Assembly (NCBI RefSeq): GCF_016756595.1
Contig: NZ_AP023257.1
Span: 1,116,001-1,180,000, forward strand
Direction: 5' to 3'
Length of the DNA: 64,000 nt
From: Mesorhizobium sp. L-2-11
GTDB lineage: Bacteria; Pseudomonadota; Alphaproteobacteria; Rhizobiales; Rhizobiaceae
The notes under the pieces were generated by a model that did no database searches, was not told the origin of the DNA, and worked only from the letters and a program-made list of their open reading frames with translations. Each line of letters begins with the position of its first letter. Within the stretch, counting starts at the first letter, position 1. This document shows positions 1 through 8,081 of this stretch, piece after piece. A program made the position numbers and the translations under genes.

Positions 1-205
1 GAGGCACGGCCGGAAGGGAACCGCTCAAGGCAAGCGCGTCACGCCGTTTTCTGCTATTTTGGCAGCGCCGGGAGGGGTCGGGCGCGATGCGACATCGTCC
101 AGAAACATTGCCGATGCTAATGCGCCGATGCCGGGGACCCGGTGGCGGGGCGACCGCCTGATCTCAACCATTCCCATGACGGGAAAAGGCAAATCGGGGC
201 ACACA

Positions 206-610
206 ATGCAAAAGGTAGCACGAAACTTCTTCACGCTGGCCGTCGTCTACGCACTGGTCGGGATGGCGCTCGGCCTACAGATGGCGATCAGCAAAGATCA
301 TGCGCAGATGCCAACCCACGCCCACATCATGGTGGCCGGATGGCTGATGTCGGCGGTGTTCGCCTTCTTCTACCATCTGTTTCCGGCAGTCGCGGAAAAG
401 ACGCTTGCCACCGTCCATTTCTGGTTGACGGCAATCAGTGGCACCGGCCTGTTGATCGGCCTTTACATTATGCTTGCCGGCAACCCGGTGATCGAGCCGC
501 TGGTGGCAACATCCTCGATGGCTTTTTACGCGGGGCTGCTGCTGTTCGCCTATATCGCGCTGCCGGTGGTGTGGAAAGCCGAGCGGCATCCTGAGACGCA
601 AAAGGCCTGA
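206..610 (+). CDS. Small four-helix membrane protein, heme-copper oxidase subunit I-like
   Basis: A 134-residue, almost wholly hydrophobic protein with four predicted membrane helices (about residues 7-27, 38-60, 69-92 and 100-122). The H-A-H-I-M-V-A-G-W stretch after helix 1 and the paired aromatic/His pattern in helix 2 resemble small proteins often labelled cytochrome-c oxidase in rhizobia, but the protein is far too short to be a complete oxidase subunit and I see no full heme-copper ligand set. The ATG at 206 is chosen because hydrophobic sequence begins there; the frame is open to 59 and an in-frame ATG lies at 176. Function unknown; a small heme-associated or assembly membrane protein is only a guess. 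Confidence 0.7.
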   Translation: MQKVARNFFTLAVVYALVGMALGLQMAISKDHAQMPTHAHIMVAGWLMSAVFAFFYHLFPAVAEKTLATVHFWLTAISGTGLLIGLYIMLAGNPVIEPLVATSSMAFYAGLLLFAYIALPVVWKAERHPETQKA

Positions 611-698
611 GTCCAAAGGTTTGGGCCCGAAAAGGCCTGGAGTTATTGTGCTGTTACGGCACAGGCGGGCGAGGCTTGATCAAAAAATATCCACGACG

Positions 699-713
699 TT
701 AAGGCTTCATTAA
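699..713 (+). promoter_or_regulatory. CtrA box (TTAA-N7-TTAA) ahead of candidate sRNA
   Basis: Exact TTAA, seven bases, TTAA, matching the full consensus of the alphaproteobacterial cell-cycle regulator CtrA. It lies about 28 bp before the likely start of the candidate sRNA that ends at 836, a suitable place for activation with the second half-site near -35. A second exact box lies at 865-879. Function inferred from motif alone. Confidence 0.5.
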
Positions 714-740
714 GCTTTACGGGCGTTTACTATGCGCATC

Positions 741-836
741 CAGTGATCTGGATTCTTACCGAGTGGTTGGAGCCACTTTGTTTGACGCCTCCCTGTTAAA
801 CTCCTGAGAGCCGCCTTATCCGCGGCTCTTTTTTTT
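741..836 (+). ncRNA. Candidate trans-acting small RNA
   Basis: No convincing ORF lies between 611 and 997, yet the stretch ends in a textbook intrinsic terminator (807-836). Upstream of it are a CtrA box (699-713), a plausible -10 region (TACTAT at 728) and a short hairpin (AGTGG at 760-764 pairing with CCACT further on). Between the two hairpins is an unpaired pyrimidine stretch with GCCTCCCTG and CTCC, complementary to Shine-Dalgarno sequences, as in many rhizobial Hfq-dependent sRNAs. The gene upstream ends at 610, so a long 3' UTR ending here is the main alternative. The 5' end is estimated from promoter spacing only. Confidence 0.45.
807..836 (+). terminator. Rho-independent terminator
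   Basis: Perfect 8-bp stem AGAGCCGC / GCGGCTCT (807-814 with 822-829), a 7-base loop and a run of eight T. It could end the candidate sRNA or a transcript from the membrane-protein gene at 206. Confidence 0.85.
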
Positions 837-864
837 CGCGCTCCGGATTGCCGGTCGCCCGCCG

Positions 865-879
865 TTAACCGTTTGTTAA
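865..879 (+). promoter_or_regulatory. CtrA box upstream of rcdA
   Basis: Exact TTAA-N7-TTAA about 120 bp before the rcdA start codon. In Caulobacter rcdA expression is cell-cycle dependent and tied to CtrA, so the site is well placed for a feedback loop. Inferred from motif and position. Confidence 0.55.
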
Positions 880-997
880 ACATGTGCTTGCCTTCGCCGG
901 CGGCGAAGCGCATTTTCAAGCCTCGGTCATATAGGGTGCAGGCGTGACGGCGATGACGCCGATTCGGCCGGCTGTAAGGCAAGTGCAGGGCGTATCG

Positions 998-1525
998 ATG
1001 AACGATCCTTCGAAGGGAAGCGCGAAAACCATCAAGCTGGCGGAGCGCCGGGTTTTCTCCCAATCCTTCAAGCCGCTCTACCAGGAAGGCATGGGCCTGG
1101 TCGAGCAGGCGGCCGAATATCTGGACGGCAAGGGCCGGGCCGAGGCGAAGAAACTGTCCAGGCTGGCGGCGACGCTCTATGCGGCCGAGTCGATGCGACT
1201 GACCACGAGGCTGATGCAGGTCGCCTCCTGGCTGCTTCTGCAGCGCGCGGCGAATTCCGGCGAGATGACTCGCGATCAGGTTGCTTCCGAAAAATCCAAG
1301 GTGCGTCTCGACACCGCTTCCGCCAACAACGATGCCGCAGGCTGGGCCGAACTGCCCAAGGATTTTCTTGACCTCATCGACCGCTCGCTGCGCCTGCAGG
1401 CGCTGGTGCGTCGCATGGACGAGGAAATTTACGGCGCCGTGGCCGAGGTCGCGCCATCCGGCCGCCGCGTCAATCCGGTTTCCGATCAGATCACGCTGCT
1501 GAACACGGCTTTCGCCCGCGGCTGA
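998..1525 (+). CDS. rcdA: DUF1465 protein, RcdA (regulator of CtrA degradation)
   Basis: A 175-residue soluble helical protein. The block LYQEGMGLVEQAAEYLDG followed by A-A-E-S-M-R-L-T-T-R-L-M-Q-V-A-S-W-L-L-L-Q-R-A is the hallmark of the DUF1465 family, whose Caulobacter member RcdA is an adaptor that helps deliver CtrA to ClpXP during the G1-S transition. The start at 998 has CAGGG about 8 bp upstream; the frame stays open to 944 but that extension looks unconserved. The gene is monocistronic, with a CtrA box at 865-879. The family call is firm; the cell-cycle role is carried over from Caulobacter. Confidence 0.82.
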   Translation: MNDPSKGSAKTIKLAERRVFSQSFKPLYQEGMGLVEQAAEYLDGKGRAEAKKLSRLAATLYAAESMRLTTRLMQVASWLLLQRAANSGEMTRDQVASEKSKVRLDTASANNDAAGWAELPKDFLDLIDRSLRLQALVRRMDEEIYGAVAEVAPSGRRVNPVSDQITLLNTAFARG

Positions 1526-1591
1526 CAGGCCGCTCGATATTCTCGGCTAAACGCCAGAAGCGTCCTTTCGCGGGCCAATCCGTCGCCGACT

Positions 1592-1879
1592 CTATGTTCC
1601 CTTCACGATCCTCGGCTTTATTGGTCGGCGGGATTGAGCCGCACTGCCAAGGGCCACGGCCAACCGCTTCTCGTCTTCGATGGCGCGATCGACTGCCTCG
1701 ATTTCCTCTTGGAGCTCCTTTAGCTTGGCTCCGTAGCTGGAGCCGTCGCTGTCCCCGATCTGAAAGCCGCTTGCCCGCATTGCGTCGCGGGTATGGTGCA
1801 CGTTACGGACTCCTTCGCGTCGAGTCGCGACCAGGATTTCCCTGAACTCTTCAAGACGTTCAACGTGATTGCGAGTCAT
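1592..1879 (-). CDS. Small hypothetical protein, charged coiled coil
   Basis: A 95-residue acidic/basic protein with an N-terminal V-E-R-L-E-E-F-R-E-I-L-V-A-T-R-R-E segment and a predicted coiled coil around residues 55-80 (LKELQEEIEAVDRAIEDEK), ending in a basic tail. The inner ATG at 1879 has a good GGGAG ribosome site 6 bp upstream; the frame is open to 1903. It faces rcdA convergently with about 65 bp between them. I do not recognise the family. Confidence 0.55.
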   Translation of the reverse strand: MTRNHVERLEEFREILVATRREGVRNVHHTRDAMRASGFQIGDSDGSSYGAKLKELQEEIEAVDRAIEDEKRLAVALGSAAQSRRPIKPRIVKGT

Positions 1880-2287
1880 TGCATTCTCCCATTTCGTCGT
1901 CATCGGCGCTGACGGCGATTCAGCACGGTGAAAACTTACGGCGCAGAAGGTTTAAGTGACTCTAAGAGATACGCTCGACAAAACATGAATGCGAAAGCTC
2001 AAATTTGACCGTCTTGCAATAAAGTGGAGCGCGGGAGGAGGAAATTGGCTTGGGACCCGACCGATCATCGATCTGAGCATTGAGGCGCGCCAAGCGCTCG
2101 GCCTGCCTGATTGAGGTGCTCACGGACCCGAATGTCCGTTCCGCTTCAGTTCTCGAAAACCACGCCATCTGTCTCGTCAGAGCGAATTCTCAACCAGCCT
2201 GTGGGACGCTGCGGAGCCTGTTTCTGGTTTGTTCACATTTCGCTGGCATCGCTGTCCGCCATGGGTAGACTTGGCGGGATGGGGGAA
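1880..2287. other. Gap with no convincing gene
   Basis: About 400 bp between the small hypothetical gene and ruvC. It is less GC-rich near 1960-2030. A 68-codon minus-strand frame (1962-2168) lacks a clear ribosome site or recognisable features. It presumably holds the promoter of the ruv operon and that of the minus-strand gene. Confidence 0.5.
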
Positions 2288-2788
2288 ATGATTCGCATCA
2301 TCGGTATCGATCCGGGGCTGAGGCGCACCGGTTGGGGCATCGTCGAGAGCCTCGGCAACTCGCTGCGCTTCGTCGCCTCCGGCACCGTGCGCTCCGACGA
2401 CAGGTCGGCGCTGGCGACGCGCCTTTGCCAGTTGCATGACGGGCTTGCCGAGATCCTGCATGCCGCCATGCCGCATGAGGCGGCGGTCGAGCAGACCTTC
2501 GTCAACAAGGATGCGGCCGCGACGCTGAAGCTTGGCCAGGCGCGCGGCATCGCCATGCTGGTGCCGGCGCTGGCCGGCCTTGTCGTCGCCGAATATGCGC
2601 CCAACGCCGTCAAGAAGGCGGTGATCGGCGTCGGTCATGGCGACAAGAAGCAGATCCACATGATGGTCAAGGTGCTGATGCCAAAGGCGACGTTCGACAC
2701 CGACGATGCCGCCGACGCGCTGGCCATTGCCATCTGCCACGCGCATCACCGGCAGAGTGTAGTCTACAGGTTGGCGGCGTTAGGCTAG
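2288..2788 (+). CDS. ruvC: Holliday junction endonuclease RuvC
   Basis: Dimeric metal-dependent nuclease that resolves Holliday junctions in recombination repair. The 166-residue length is normal. The four acidic active-site positions are visible: D8 in IGIDPG, E68 in [10 protein letters not shown], and D140 and D143 in [12 protein letters not shown]. The ATG at 2288 follows a GGGGGAA ribosome site; the open frame continues upstream to 2111 but has no RuvC features. First gene of the ruvC-ruvA-ruvB cluster. Confidence 0.97.
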   Translation: MIRIIGIDPGLRRTGWGIVESLGNSLRFVASGTVRSDDRSALATRLCQLHDGLAEILHAAMPHEAAVEQTFVNKDAAATLKLGQARGIAMLVPALAGLVVAEYAPNAVKKAVIGVGHGDKKQIHMMVKVLMPKATFDTDDAADALAIAICHAHHRQSVVYRLAALG

Positions 2789-2893
2789 AGCGACGTGCGT
2801 CCGTTTGGACGCACAAAGTACGCTCTAGCACTTTGAATCCACGCATCGTGCTTTGCTTTCCGGATCTCGATATCATGTCTCCTGAAACCGATC
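2789..2893. repeat. Repeat family A, copy 1
   Basis: Contains the family core GGACGCACAAAGTACGCTCT followed by CACTTTGAATCCACGCATCGTG. Close relatives occur at 26668-26775 and 44048-44150, with more diverged copies at 43583-43680 and 37065-37180. This copy lacks the terminal AAAATCGAT palindrome. It lies between ruvC and ruvA, directly after the ruvC stop. Confidence 0.75.
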
Positions 2894-2940
2894 CATGAGG
2901 GCCCTATCCATGAGAACCTTGTACCCATGAGAGCTTTGGC

Positions 2941-3561
2941 ATGATCGGCAAGCTGAAAGGCACGCTGGACGAGGTCGACGAGGATTTCTGCATCATCGAC
3001 GTGCACGGCGTCGGCTATGTCGCCCACTGCTCGGCGCGCACGCTTGCCGCTTTGCCGGCACCCGGCGAGGCGGTGGTGCTGTTCATCGAAACCTATGTGC
3101 GCGAGGATATGCTGCGGCTCTACGGTTTCCAGTCGGTGCTGGAGCGCGAGTGGTTCCGGCTGTTGATGAGCAATGTGCAGGGCGTCGGCGCCAAGGTGGC
3201 GCTGGCCATTTTATCGACGATGGCGCCGGCCGAACTCGCCAATGCCATCGCGCTGCGTGATATTGCCATGGTCAGCCGCGCGCCCGGCGTCGGCAAGAAG
3301 GTGGCCGAGCGCATCGTCACCGAACTGAAGAACAAGGCGCCGGCGTTTGCGGGCACTGCGTCCGGCACCATCGGCCTGAAGCAGGAGCTTGGCGAAGGCG
3401 TCGCGCCGGCGCCGATCACCGACGCCGTCTCGGCGCTGGTCAATCTCGGCTATTCGCGCGATACCGCCGCCAATGCGGTGGCGGCGGCGCTGAAAAGCGC
3501 CGGCGAGGACGCGGATGCGCCGAAGCTGATCCGCTTCGGGCTGAAGGAACTGGCGCGGTGA
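2941..3561 (+). CDS. ruvA: Holliday junction branch-migration protein RuvA
   Basis: Tetrameric DNA-binding subunit that holds the four-way junction and loads RuvB. The 206 residues show the N-terminal OB-fold ([16 protein letters not shown]), the two helix-hairpin-helix motifs ([13 protein letters not shown] near residue 80; [13 protein letters not shown] near residue 115) and the C-terminal RuvB-contact domain ([19 protein letters not shown]). It is separated from ruvC by 152 bp carrying a repeat, which may uncouple the two. Confidence 0.97.
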   Translation: MIGKLKGTLDEVDEDFCIIDVHGVGYVAHCSARTLAALPAPGEAVVLFIETYVREDMLRLYGFQSVLEREWFRLLMSNVQGVGAKVALAILSTMAPAELANAIALRDIAMVSRAPGVGKKVAERIVTELKNKAPAFAGTASGTIGLKQELGEGVAPAPITDAVSALVNLGYSRDTAANAVAAALKSAGEDADAPKLIRFGLKELAR

Positions 3562-3601
3562 GACATTGCCCGAGAAATAAATTCCGACTAGGAACAAGAG
3601 C

Positions 3602-3877
3602 ATGGGTGGATATGCCGGTTTGACCTCCAGGGGGCAGCTTACGACTCCAAAGAAAGTCCGGGACGCCTTGTCGCTCAAGGCAGGCGATACGGTTGCGTGG
3701 ACGGTCACGGACGGTCTTCTGATAGGAACGCCGCGCAATCCTAGATTTTCCGACCTTGCCGGATTTCTGGGCAATCCGCCCGGCGGGCCTGCCACGCTGG
3801 AGGAAATCGACGCCGCGGTGTGGGATGTCGTTGGTCGCCACGTCGCCGGTGATCGCGATGGAAGTGGGCGCGCCTGA
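3602..3877 (+). CDS. AbrB/MazE-type DNA-binding protein, orphan antitoxin-like
   Basis: A 91-residue protein whose N-terminal half ([23 protein letters not shown]) is a swapped-hairpin AbrB/SpoVT domain, typical of antitoxins of VapBC/MazEF-like pairs. The C-terminal half, including T-L-E-E-I-D-A-A-V, resembles the toxin-binding arm of such antitoxins. No PIN or MazF gene follows: its TGA overlaps the ruvB ATG by one base, so it is translationally coupled to ruvB. It interrupts the usual ruvA-ruvB adjacency. It may be a remnant of a toxin-antitoxin pair or a repressor recruited by the operon. Confidence 0.75.
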   Translation: MGGYAGLTSRGQLTTPKKVRDALSLKAGDTVAWTVTDGLLIGTPRNPRFSDLAGFLGNPPGGPATLEEIDAAVWDVVGRHVAGDRDGSGRA

Positions 3878-4914
3878 TGAGCCTTTCGCCACGCCTCATT
3901 GCTCCCGACAAGCGCGGCGAAGATGCCGAGCAGACCTTGCGGCCGCAGACGCTCGGCGATTTTGTCGGCCAGGCGGCGGTGCGGGCCAATCTCAAAGTAT
4001 TCATCGAGGCCGCCAAGGGCCGCAGCGAGGCGCTCGACCATGTGCTGTTCGTCGGGCCGCCCGGCCTCGGCAAGACGACGCTGGCGCAGATCATGGCGCG
4101 CGAGCTTGGCGTCAATTTCCGCTCGACCTCGGGTCCGGTCATCGCCAAGGCCGGCGATCTCGCAGCACTGCTCACCAATCTCGAAGACCGCGACGTGCTG
4201 TTCATCGACGAGATCCACCGGCTCAACCCGGCGGTCGAGGAAATCCTCTATCCGGCGATGGAGGATTTCCAGCTCGACCTGATCATCGGCGAAGGGCCGG
4301 CGGCGCGCTCGGTCAAGATCGATCTTGCCCGCTTCACCCTGGTCGCCGCGACCACCCGGCTTGGCCTTTTGACCAATCCGCTGCGCGATCGCTTCGGCAT
4401 TCCGGTCCGCCTCAATTTCTACTCGGTCGAGGAACTGGAGCAGATCGTGCGCCGCGGCGCCCGCATTCTTGCCATGCCGCTCGGCGACGATGGCGCGCTG
4501 GAGATCGCTCGGCGCGCGCGCGGCACGCCGCGCATCGCCGGCCGGCTGTTGCGCCGCGTGCGCGATTTTGCCTCCGTCGCCGGCGACGGACACGTCGACC
4601 GCCAGATCGCCGACGAGGCGCTGACGCGGCTCGAGGTCGATGCGCTCGGCCTCGACGCGCTCGACCGCCGCTATCTCTCGATGATCGCGCGGAATTTTGG
4701 CGGCGGGCCGGTCGGCATCGAGACCATCGCGGCAGGGCTTTCCGAGCCGCGCGACGCCATCGAGGACATCATCGAGCCCTATCTGATCCAGCAGGGTTTT
4801 ATTCAGCGCACGCCGCGCGGCCGCGTGCTGACCGCCAATGCCTGGCGGCATCTCGGCCTCGATGCGCCGAAGGACCTGGCTCAGCAGCAGATCAGCCTGT
4901 TCCAGGAAGAGTAG
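3877..4914 (+). CDS. ruvB: Holliday junction helicase RuvB
   Basis: Hexameric AAA+ motor that drives branch migration with RuvA. At 345 residues it is of usual length. Walker A GPPGLGKT is at residues 60-67, Walker B with DEIH at 111-114, the sensor region [18 protein letters not shown] follows, and the C-terminal winged helix ends with [12 protein letters not shown]. The ATG overlaps the stop of the AbrB-like gene. Confidence 0.98.
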   Translation: MSLSPRLIAPDKRGEDAEQTLRPQTLGDFVGQAAVRANLKVFIEAAKGRSEALDHVLFVGPPGLGKTTLAQIMARELGVNFRSTSGPVIAKAGDLAALLTNLEDRDVLFIDEIHRLNPAVEEILYPAMEDFQLDLIIGEGPAARSVKIDLARFTLVAATTRLGLLTNPLRDRFGIPVRLNFYSVEELEQIVRRGARILAMPLGDDGALEIARRARGTPRIAGRLLRRVRDFASVAGDGHVDRQIADEALTRLEVDALGLDALDRRYLSMIARNFGGGPVGIETIAAGLSEPRDAIEDIIEPYLIQQGFIQRTPRGRVLTANAWRHLGLDAPKDLAQQQISLFQEE

Positions 4915-5039
4915 GCCGCGCGGCCTTGCGGCTCCATCCTGCGCAAAATCTCCTAATCCTGGTCAGCTTGCCGGCGCATTTGCCGGCTCTAACGCTTCGC
5001 TGTGGGGACCGTCGGTTCCACAAAAGATGGGGTTGAGCA

Positions 5040-5954
5040 ATGATCACCAGACGCGGCTTCCTGCGCCTCATCGGCGGTTCCTTCTTATCCGCCGTATCGC
5101 TCAGCGCTTATGCGGTTGGCCTCGAGCCGATGCTGCTGACGCATGTAAAGCGCTATTCACTGACCCCGCCAAACTGGCCTGCCGGATTGCGGCTTCGCGT
5201 CGTCGCTCTCGCCGATATCCATGCCTGTCGGCCATGGATGACGCCGGAGCGGATCAGGTCGCTTGCCGAACGGGCGAACAGCCTGCAGCCGGATCTGATT
5301 GTCCTGCTTGGCGACTATGCAGCCGGCACACGCCTGGTTACGGACTGGGTGGATGCCTCCGAATGGGCGCCGGCCTTGTCCGGCCTGAGGGCGCCGCTCG
5401 GGGTGTGGTCAATCCTTGGCAATCACGACTGGTGGGAGGACCTTTCCGCGCAGAAGGCCGGGTTGGGGCCGACGGTGGCGCGCCGGGCGCTCGAGAGCGC
5501 CGGCATACCGGTCCTGGAAAACGATGCCGTCCGCCTGGAAAAAGACGGGCATGGCTTCTGGGTCGCCGGACTTGCGGACCAACTTGCGCTGCGGCCGGGC
5601 AAAACCTGGGGCCGCAGCAGGTTCAAAGGACTGGACGACCTGCGCGGCACGCTGGCTAAGGTGAGCGACAAGGCTCCCGTTATCCTGCTCGCACATGAGC
5701 CGGACATTTTTCCGAAGGTCCCGCCACGGGTATCATTGACGCTTTCCGGTCATACCCATGGTGGACAGGTGCGGTTGCTCGGCTATTCTCCGGTCGTGCC
5801 ATCACGCTTCGGCAACCGTTTTGCCTATGGCCATGTCGTGGAGGAGAACCGCAACCTGATCGTCTCCGGAGGTCTCGGCTTCAGCATCCTGCCGGTGCGT
5901 TTCGGGATGCGACCAGAGATTGTTTCGATCGAATTGGGTTCGGCGCTTCAATGA
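5040..5954 (+). CDS. Tat-exported metallophosphoesterase (YkuE/YaeI-like)
   Basis: A 304-residue dinuclear-metal phosphoesterase. The N-terminus M-I-T-R-R-G-F-L-R-L-I-G-G is a twin-arginine signal followed by a hydrophobic stretch, so folding in the cytoplasm and Tat export or anchoring are likely. Metal-ligand motifs are in order: D59-I-H61, G91-D-Y93, G127-N-H-D130 and G237-H-T-H-G-G. Relatives include YkuE and YaeI, some linked to UDP-diacylglucosamine or lipid phosphoester cleavage, but the substrate cannot be read here. Its stop overlaps the end of the convergent glycosidase gene by 7 bp. Confidence 0.85.
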   Translation: MITRRGFLRLIGGSFLSAVSLSAYAVGLEPMLLTHVKRYSLTPPNWPAGLRLRVVALADIHACRPWMTPERIRSLAERANSLQPDLIVLLGDYAAGTRLVTDWVDASEWAPALSGLRAPLGVWSILGNHDWWEDLSAQKAGLGPTVARRALESAGIPVLENDAVRLEKDGHGFWVAGLADQLALRPGKTWGRSRFKGLDDLRGTLAKVSDKAPVILLAHEPDIFPKVPPRVSLTLSGHTHGGQVRLLGYSPVVPSRFGNRFAYGHVVEENRNLIVSGGLGFSILPVRFGMRPEIVSIELGSALQ

Positions 5955-7207
5955 AGTGACCTGATCGCGTCCATCACATCCGGCTCGGCCTTGTCGCCAG
6001 CAAAAGCATCGACGATGCCGAAGGCGCCGCCATAGCTCCAGACAGACCATGAGAAGCCATGCGCTTCTGCGCGCGCGATCACGTCCCTGACATAGGCGGC
6101 ACGGTATTCGGCCGGCATCACGTAGGGATTGCCGTATTCCTGGCGGATCATGCCGAATTCGCCGAGCGTGATGTTCTCCGGTTTTATCCCATTGGCTTTG
6201 GCCCAGGCCTCGACCCTGGTGAACGGCGCATCCATCGTCTCGCGCAACTTCTCATCCGTGTCCAGGCTGGCGACCTGCTCGTAGAGATAGGCAAGCAGGC
6301 CGCTCTGGCGCGCCCATGGCGCCTCGGCCTTGATCCTTGCGCGGATCCTATCGAGCACAGCCTCCAGCTGGGCGCGCGGGACGGCGCTGAGCGGATAGGG
6401 CAGGCCGGTGACGTAGGGGATGAAGTCGCCGGCCCAGGTCGCGCCCTGATGGGTCAGCAGGAACGGCTCGTAGGAATGAAAGGTCCAGATGACGTTGTCG
6501 TCGGGGATCGCCTTCGGATCGATCTTTGCCAGCGATGCCGCACTGGAATAGCAGGCGCCGGTCAGGATCAGGGTGAGCTTGGTGGCTGACGAACGCGCCG
6601 CCGCGAACAGTTTTTGCTGGCGCTCCGGCCACAGGCCGGCGCCGTCGGCGTCGCAGTCGATGACCGGTTCGTTCATCGGCTCGAAAGCGACCTGGCGCGG
6701 ATCCTCGTTGGCCAGGGTCCGCGCCATATTGCGCACCGTTTCGACATAGGCGTCGAACATTTGTGGATCGTCCATCACCTCGCCCATGCCGATCTCGCGG
6801 CTGCTGCCGCTGGGGATCAGATGCATGTCGAGGATCACCTTCAGCCCGGCGCGGTTGATCATGCGCACCGAGGTCAGTACGCTGGCATAGAGCTCGTCGC
6901 GCAGCGCCAGCGTCTCGCCGGACAGGAACGGCGACGGGTCCACCGGCATGCGCAGGAAATCGAAGCCGGCGCTCTTTAGCGCCTTGAGGTCGTCATCGCC
7001 AAGGAACTTGCGCCATTCCGGATACGGCAATATCGCCTGCCGGTCGCCCCACTTGTCCTCGCCCGGCCATGTCGTCCATTGGTCGAGATTGAGGCCGCGC
7101 TTCATCGAAAAGCTCGCGGCCTGACCCGGCAGCGCCAGCGCGGCCAGCATAAGCAGCGCCGTCATCAAGGTCTTGATCATCACCGTCAACAATGCCATCG
7201 GGTTCAT
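5948..7207 (-). CDS. Secreted glycoside hydrolase family 5 (cellulase-like)
   Basis: About 419 residues from the first ATG (7207); a TTG lies 51 bp further upstream and inner ATGs at 7198 and 7180 are possible. A signal peptide (MIKTLMTALLMLAALALPGQA) precedes the mature start. The GH5 fold is indicated by RGLNLDQWTTW, the acid/base block F-E-P-M-N-E-P-V and the nucleophile block L-G-E-F-G-M-I. Such enzymes hydrolyse beta-1,4- or beta-1,3-glucans, in rhizobia often for own exopolysaccharide or plant wall. Convergent with the phosphoesterase and divergent from ybgC. Confidence 0.85.
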   Translation of the reverse strand: MNPMALLTVMIKTLMTALLMLAALALPGQAASFSMKRGLNLDQWTTWPGEDKWGDRQAILPYPEWRKFLGDDDLKALKSAGFDFLRMPVDPSPFLSGETLALRDELYASVLTSVRMINRAGLKVILDMHLIPSGSSREIGMGEVMDDPQMFDAYVETVRNMARTLANEDPRQVAFEPMNEPVIDCDADGAGLWPERQQKLFAAARSSATKLTLILTGACYSSAASLAKIDPKAIPDDNVIWTFHSYEPFLLTHQGATWAGDFIPYVTGLPYPLSAVPRAQLEAVLDRIRARIKAEAPWARQSGLLAYLYEQVASLDTDEKLRETMDAPFTRVEAWAKANGIKPENITLGEFGMIRQEYGNPYVMPAEYRAAYVRDVIARAEAHGFSWSVWSYGGAFGIVDAFAGDKAEPDVMDAIRSLH

Positions 7208-7325
7208 GCGCCAAGTCAATGTGTGTCGCCCAAAAAATTGGTAGCGGTCTTGCGACAATGACGCGCCCGGAACCTGAACCGCGTCGCGCTTCAGGTGCCC
7301 GGTCAGGCCAAAAAAGGAAAGCGCG

Positions 7326-7802
7326 ATGGACGATCATGGTGAATCGGCGGCGCTCTGCGCCGGGCTTTCCGGGGCGCTGACCGAATTCGGCCACCGGCTG
7401 ATGGCGCGGGTCTATTATGCCGACACCGATTTCTCCGGCGTCGTCTATCACGCGCGCTATCTCGAATTCTTCGAGCGCGGCCGTTCCGATTATCTCAGGC
7501 TTGCCGGCGTTCACCACACCGAGCTTGCCGAGGGCAAGCATGGCGAAAGAATAATCTGGGTGGTGCGGCGCATGGAGATCGACTTTCGCGGCTCCGCCCG
7601 CATGGACGACATCCTGACCATCGAGACGCGCACCGAGGACATTTCGGGCGCCCGCATCTTCATGGCGCAGCAGCTGAAGCGCGGCGACGAGGTGCTGGTC
7701 GAGGCGCGGGTCGAAGCGGCGATCGTCGGCGAGAACGGCCGGCCAAGGCGCTTTCCGAAGGAATGGATCGCAGCCTTCATGCCCAAGACATCAAATCGGT
7801 AA
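7326..7802 (+). CDS. ybgC: Tol-Pal-associated acyl-CoA thioesterase YbgC
   Basis: Hotdog-fold thioesterase, 158 residues. The active-site block VYYADTDFSGVVYHARYLEF carries the catalytic aspartate characteristic of 4-hydroxybenzoyl-CoA thioesterase/YbgC proteins. YbgC acts on acyl-CoA or acyl-ACP and is associated with phospholipid metabolism at the Tol-Pal complex. AAGGAAAG stands before the ATG. First gene of the tol-pal region, 279 bp before tolQ. Confidence 0.93.
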   Translation: MDDHGESAALCAGLSGALTEFGHRLMARVYYADTDFSGVVYHARYLEFFERGRSDYLRLAGVHHTELAEGKHGERIIWVVRRMEIDFRGSARMDDILTIETRTEDISGARIFMAQQLKRGDEVLVEARVEAAIVGENGRPRRFPKEWIAAFMPKTSNR

Positions 7803-7876
7803 ATTATCGATCCCGATGATCTGCTGACGATGCCAGGCGGCTCGCCAAGGCGCGGCAATGCGCCGCGCTGTGCGTC

Positions 7877-7895
7877 CTAACCCATCCTTAACCAT
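7877..7895 (+). promoter_or_regulatory. Near-consensus CtrA box upstream of tolQ
   Basis: CTAA-N7-TTAACCAT: one mismatch to the TTAA-N7-TTAA consensus, followed by the TTAACCAT half-site extension. It is about 190 bp before tolQ, in the gap after ybgC. Tol-Pal works at the division site, so cell-cycle control is plausible but unproven. Confidence 0.3.
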
Positions 7896-8081
7896 AACGG
7901 TTCATGAAGAGAGTGGTGAAGATTGGAGGAATCCAGCGCCTTCCTTTCACCAAGATTTGCCCTGAAAAGGCCGCCAACGGTGCATTTTGGGGTTATTCCG
8001 CAAGCTTTTGCGCGACGGATTACAAGGGATGCCTATGGGCCAGCCGCCAGCCGTGCCCGGAAAATTCTTAAGGACGTAACC

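Noticed and set aside
1962..2168. 68-codon minus-strand frame before ruvC
   Set aside because: No ribosome site, composition not protein-like, and nothing recognisable in it.
3211..4851. Long minus-strand open frame opposite ruvA/ruvB (546 codons)
   Set aside because: It lies antisense to two certain genes; its Arg/Asp/Ala-rich composition is the usual mirror of high-GC codon use and no domain is seen.
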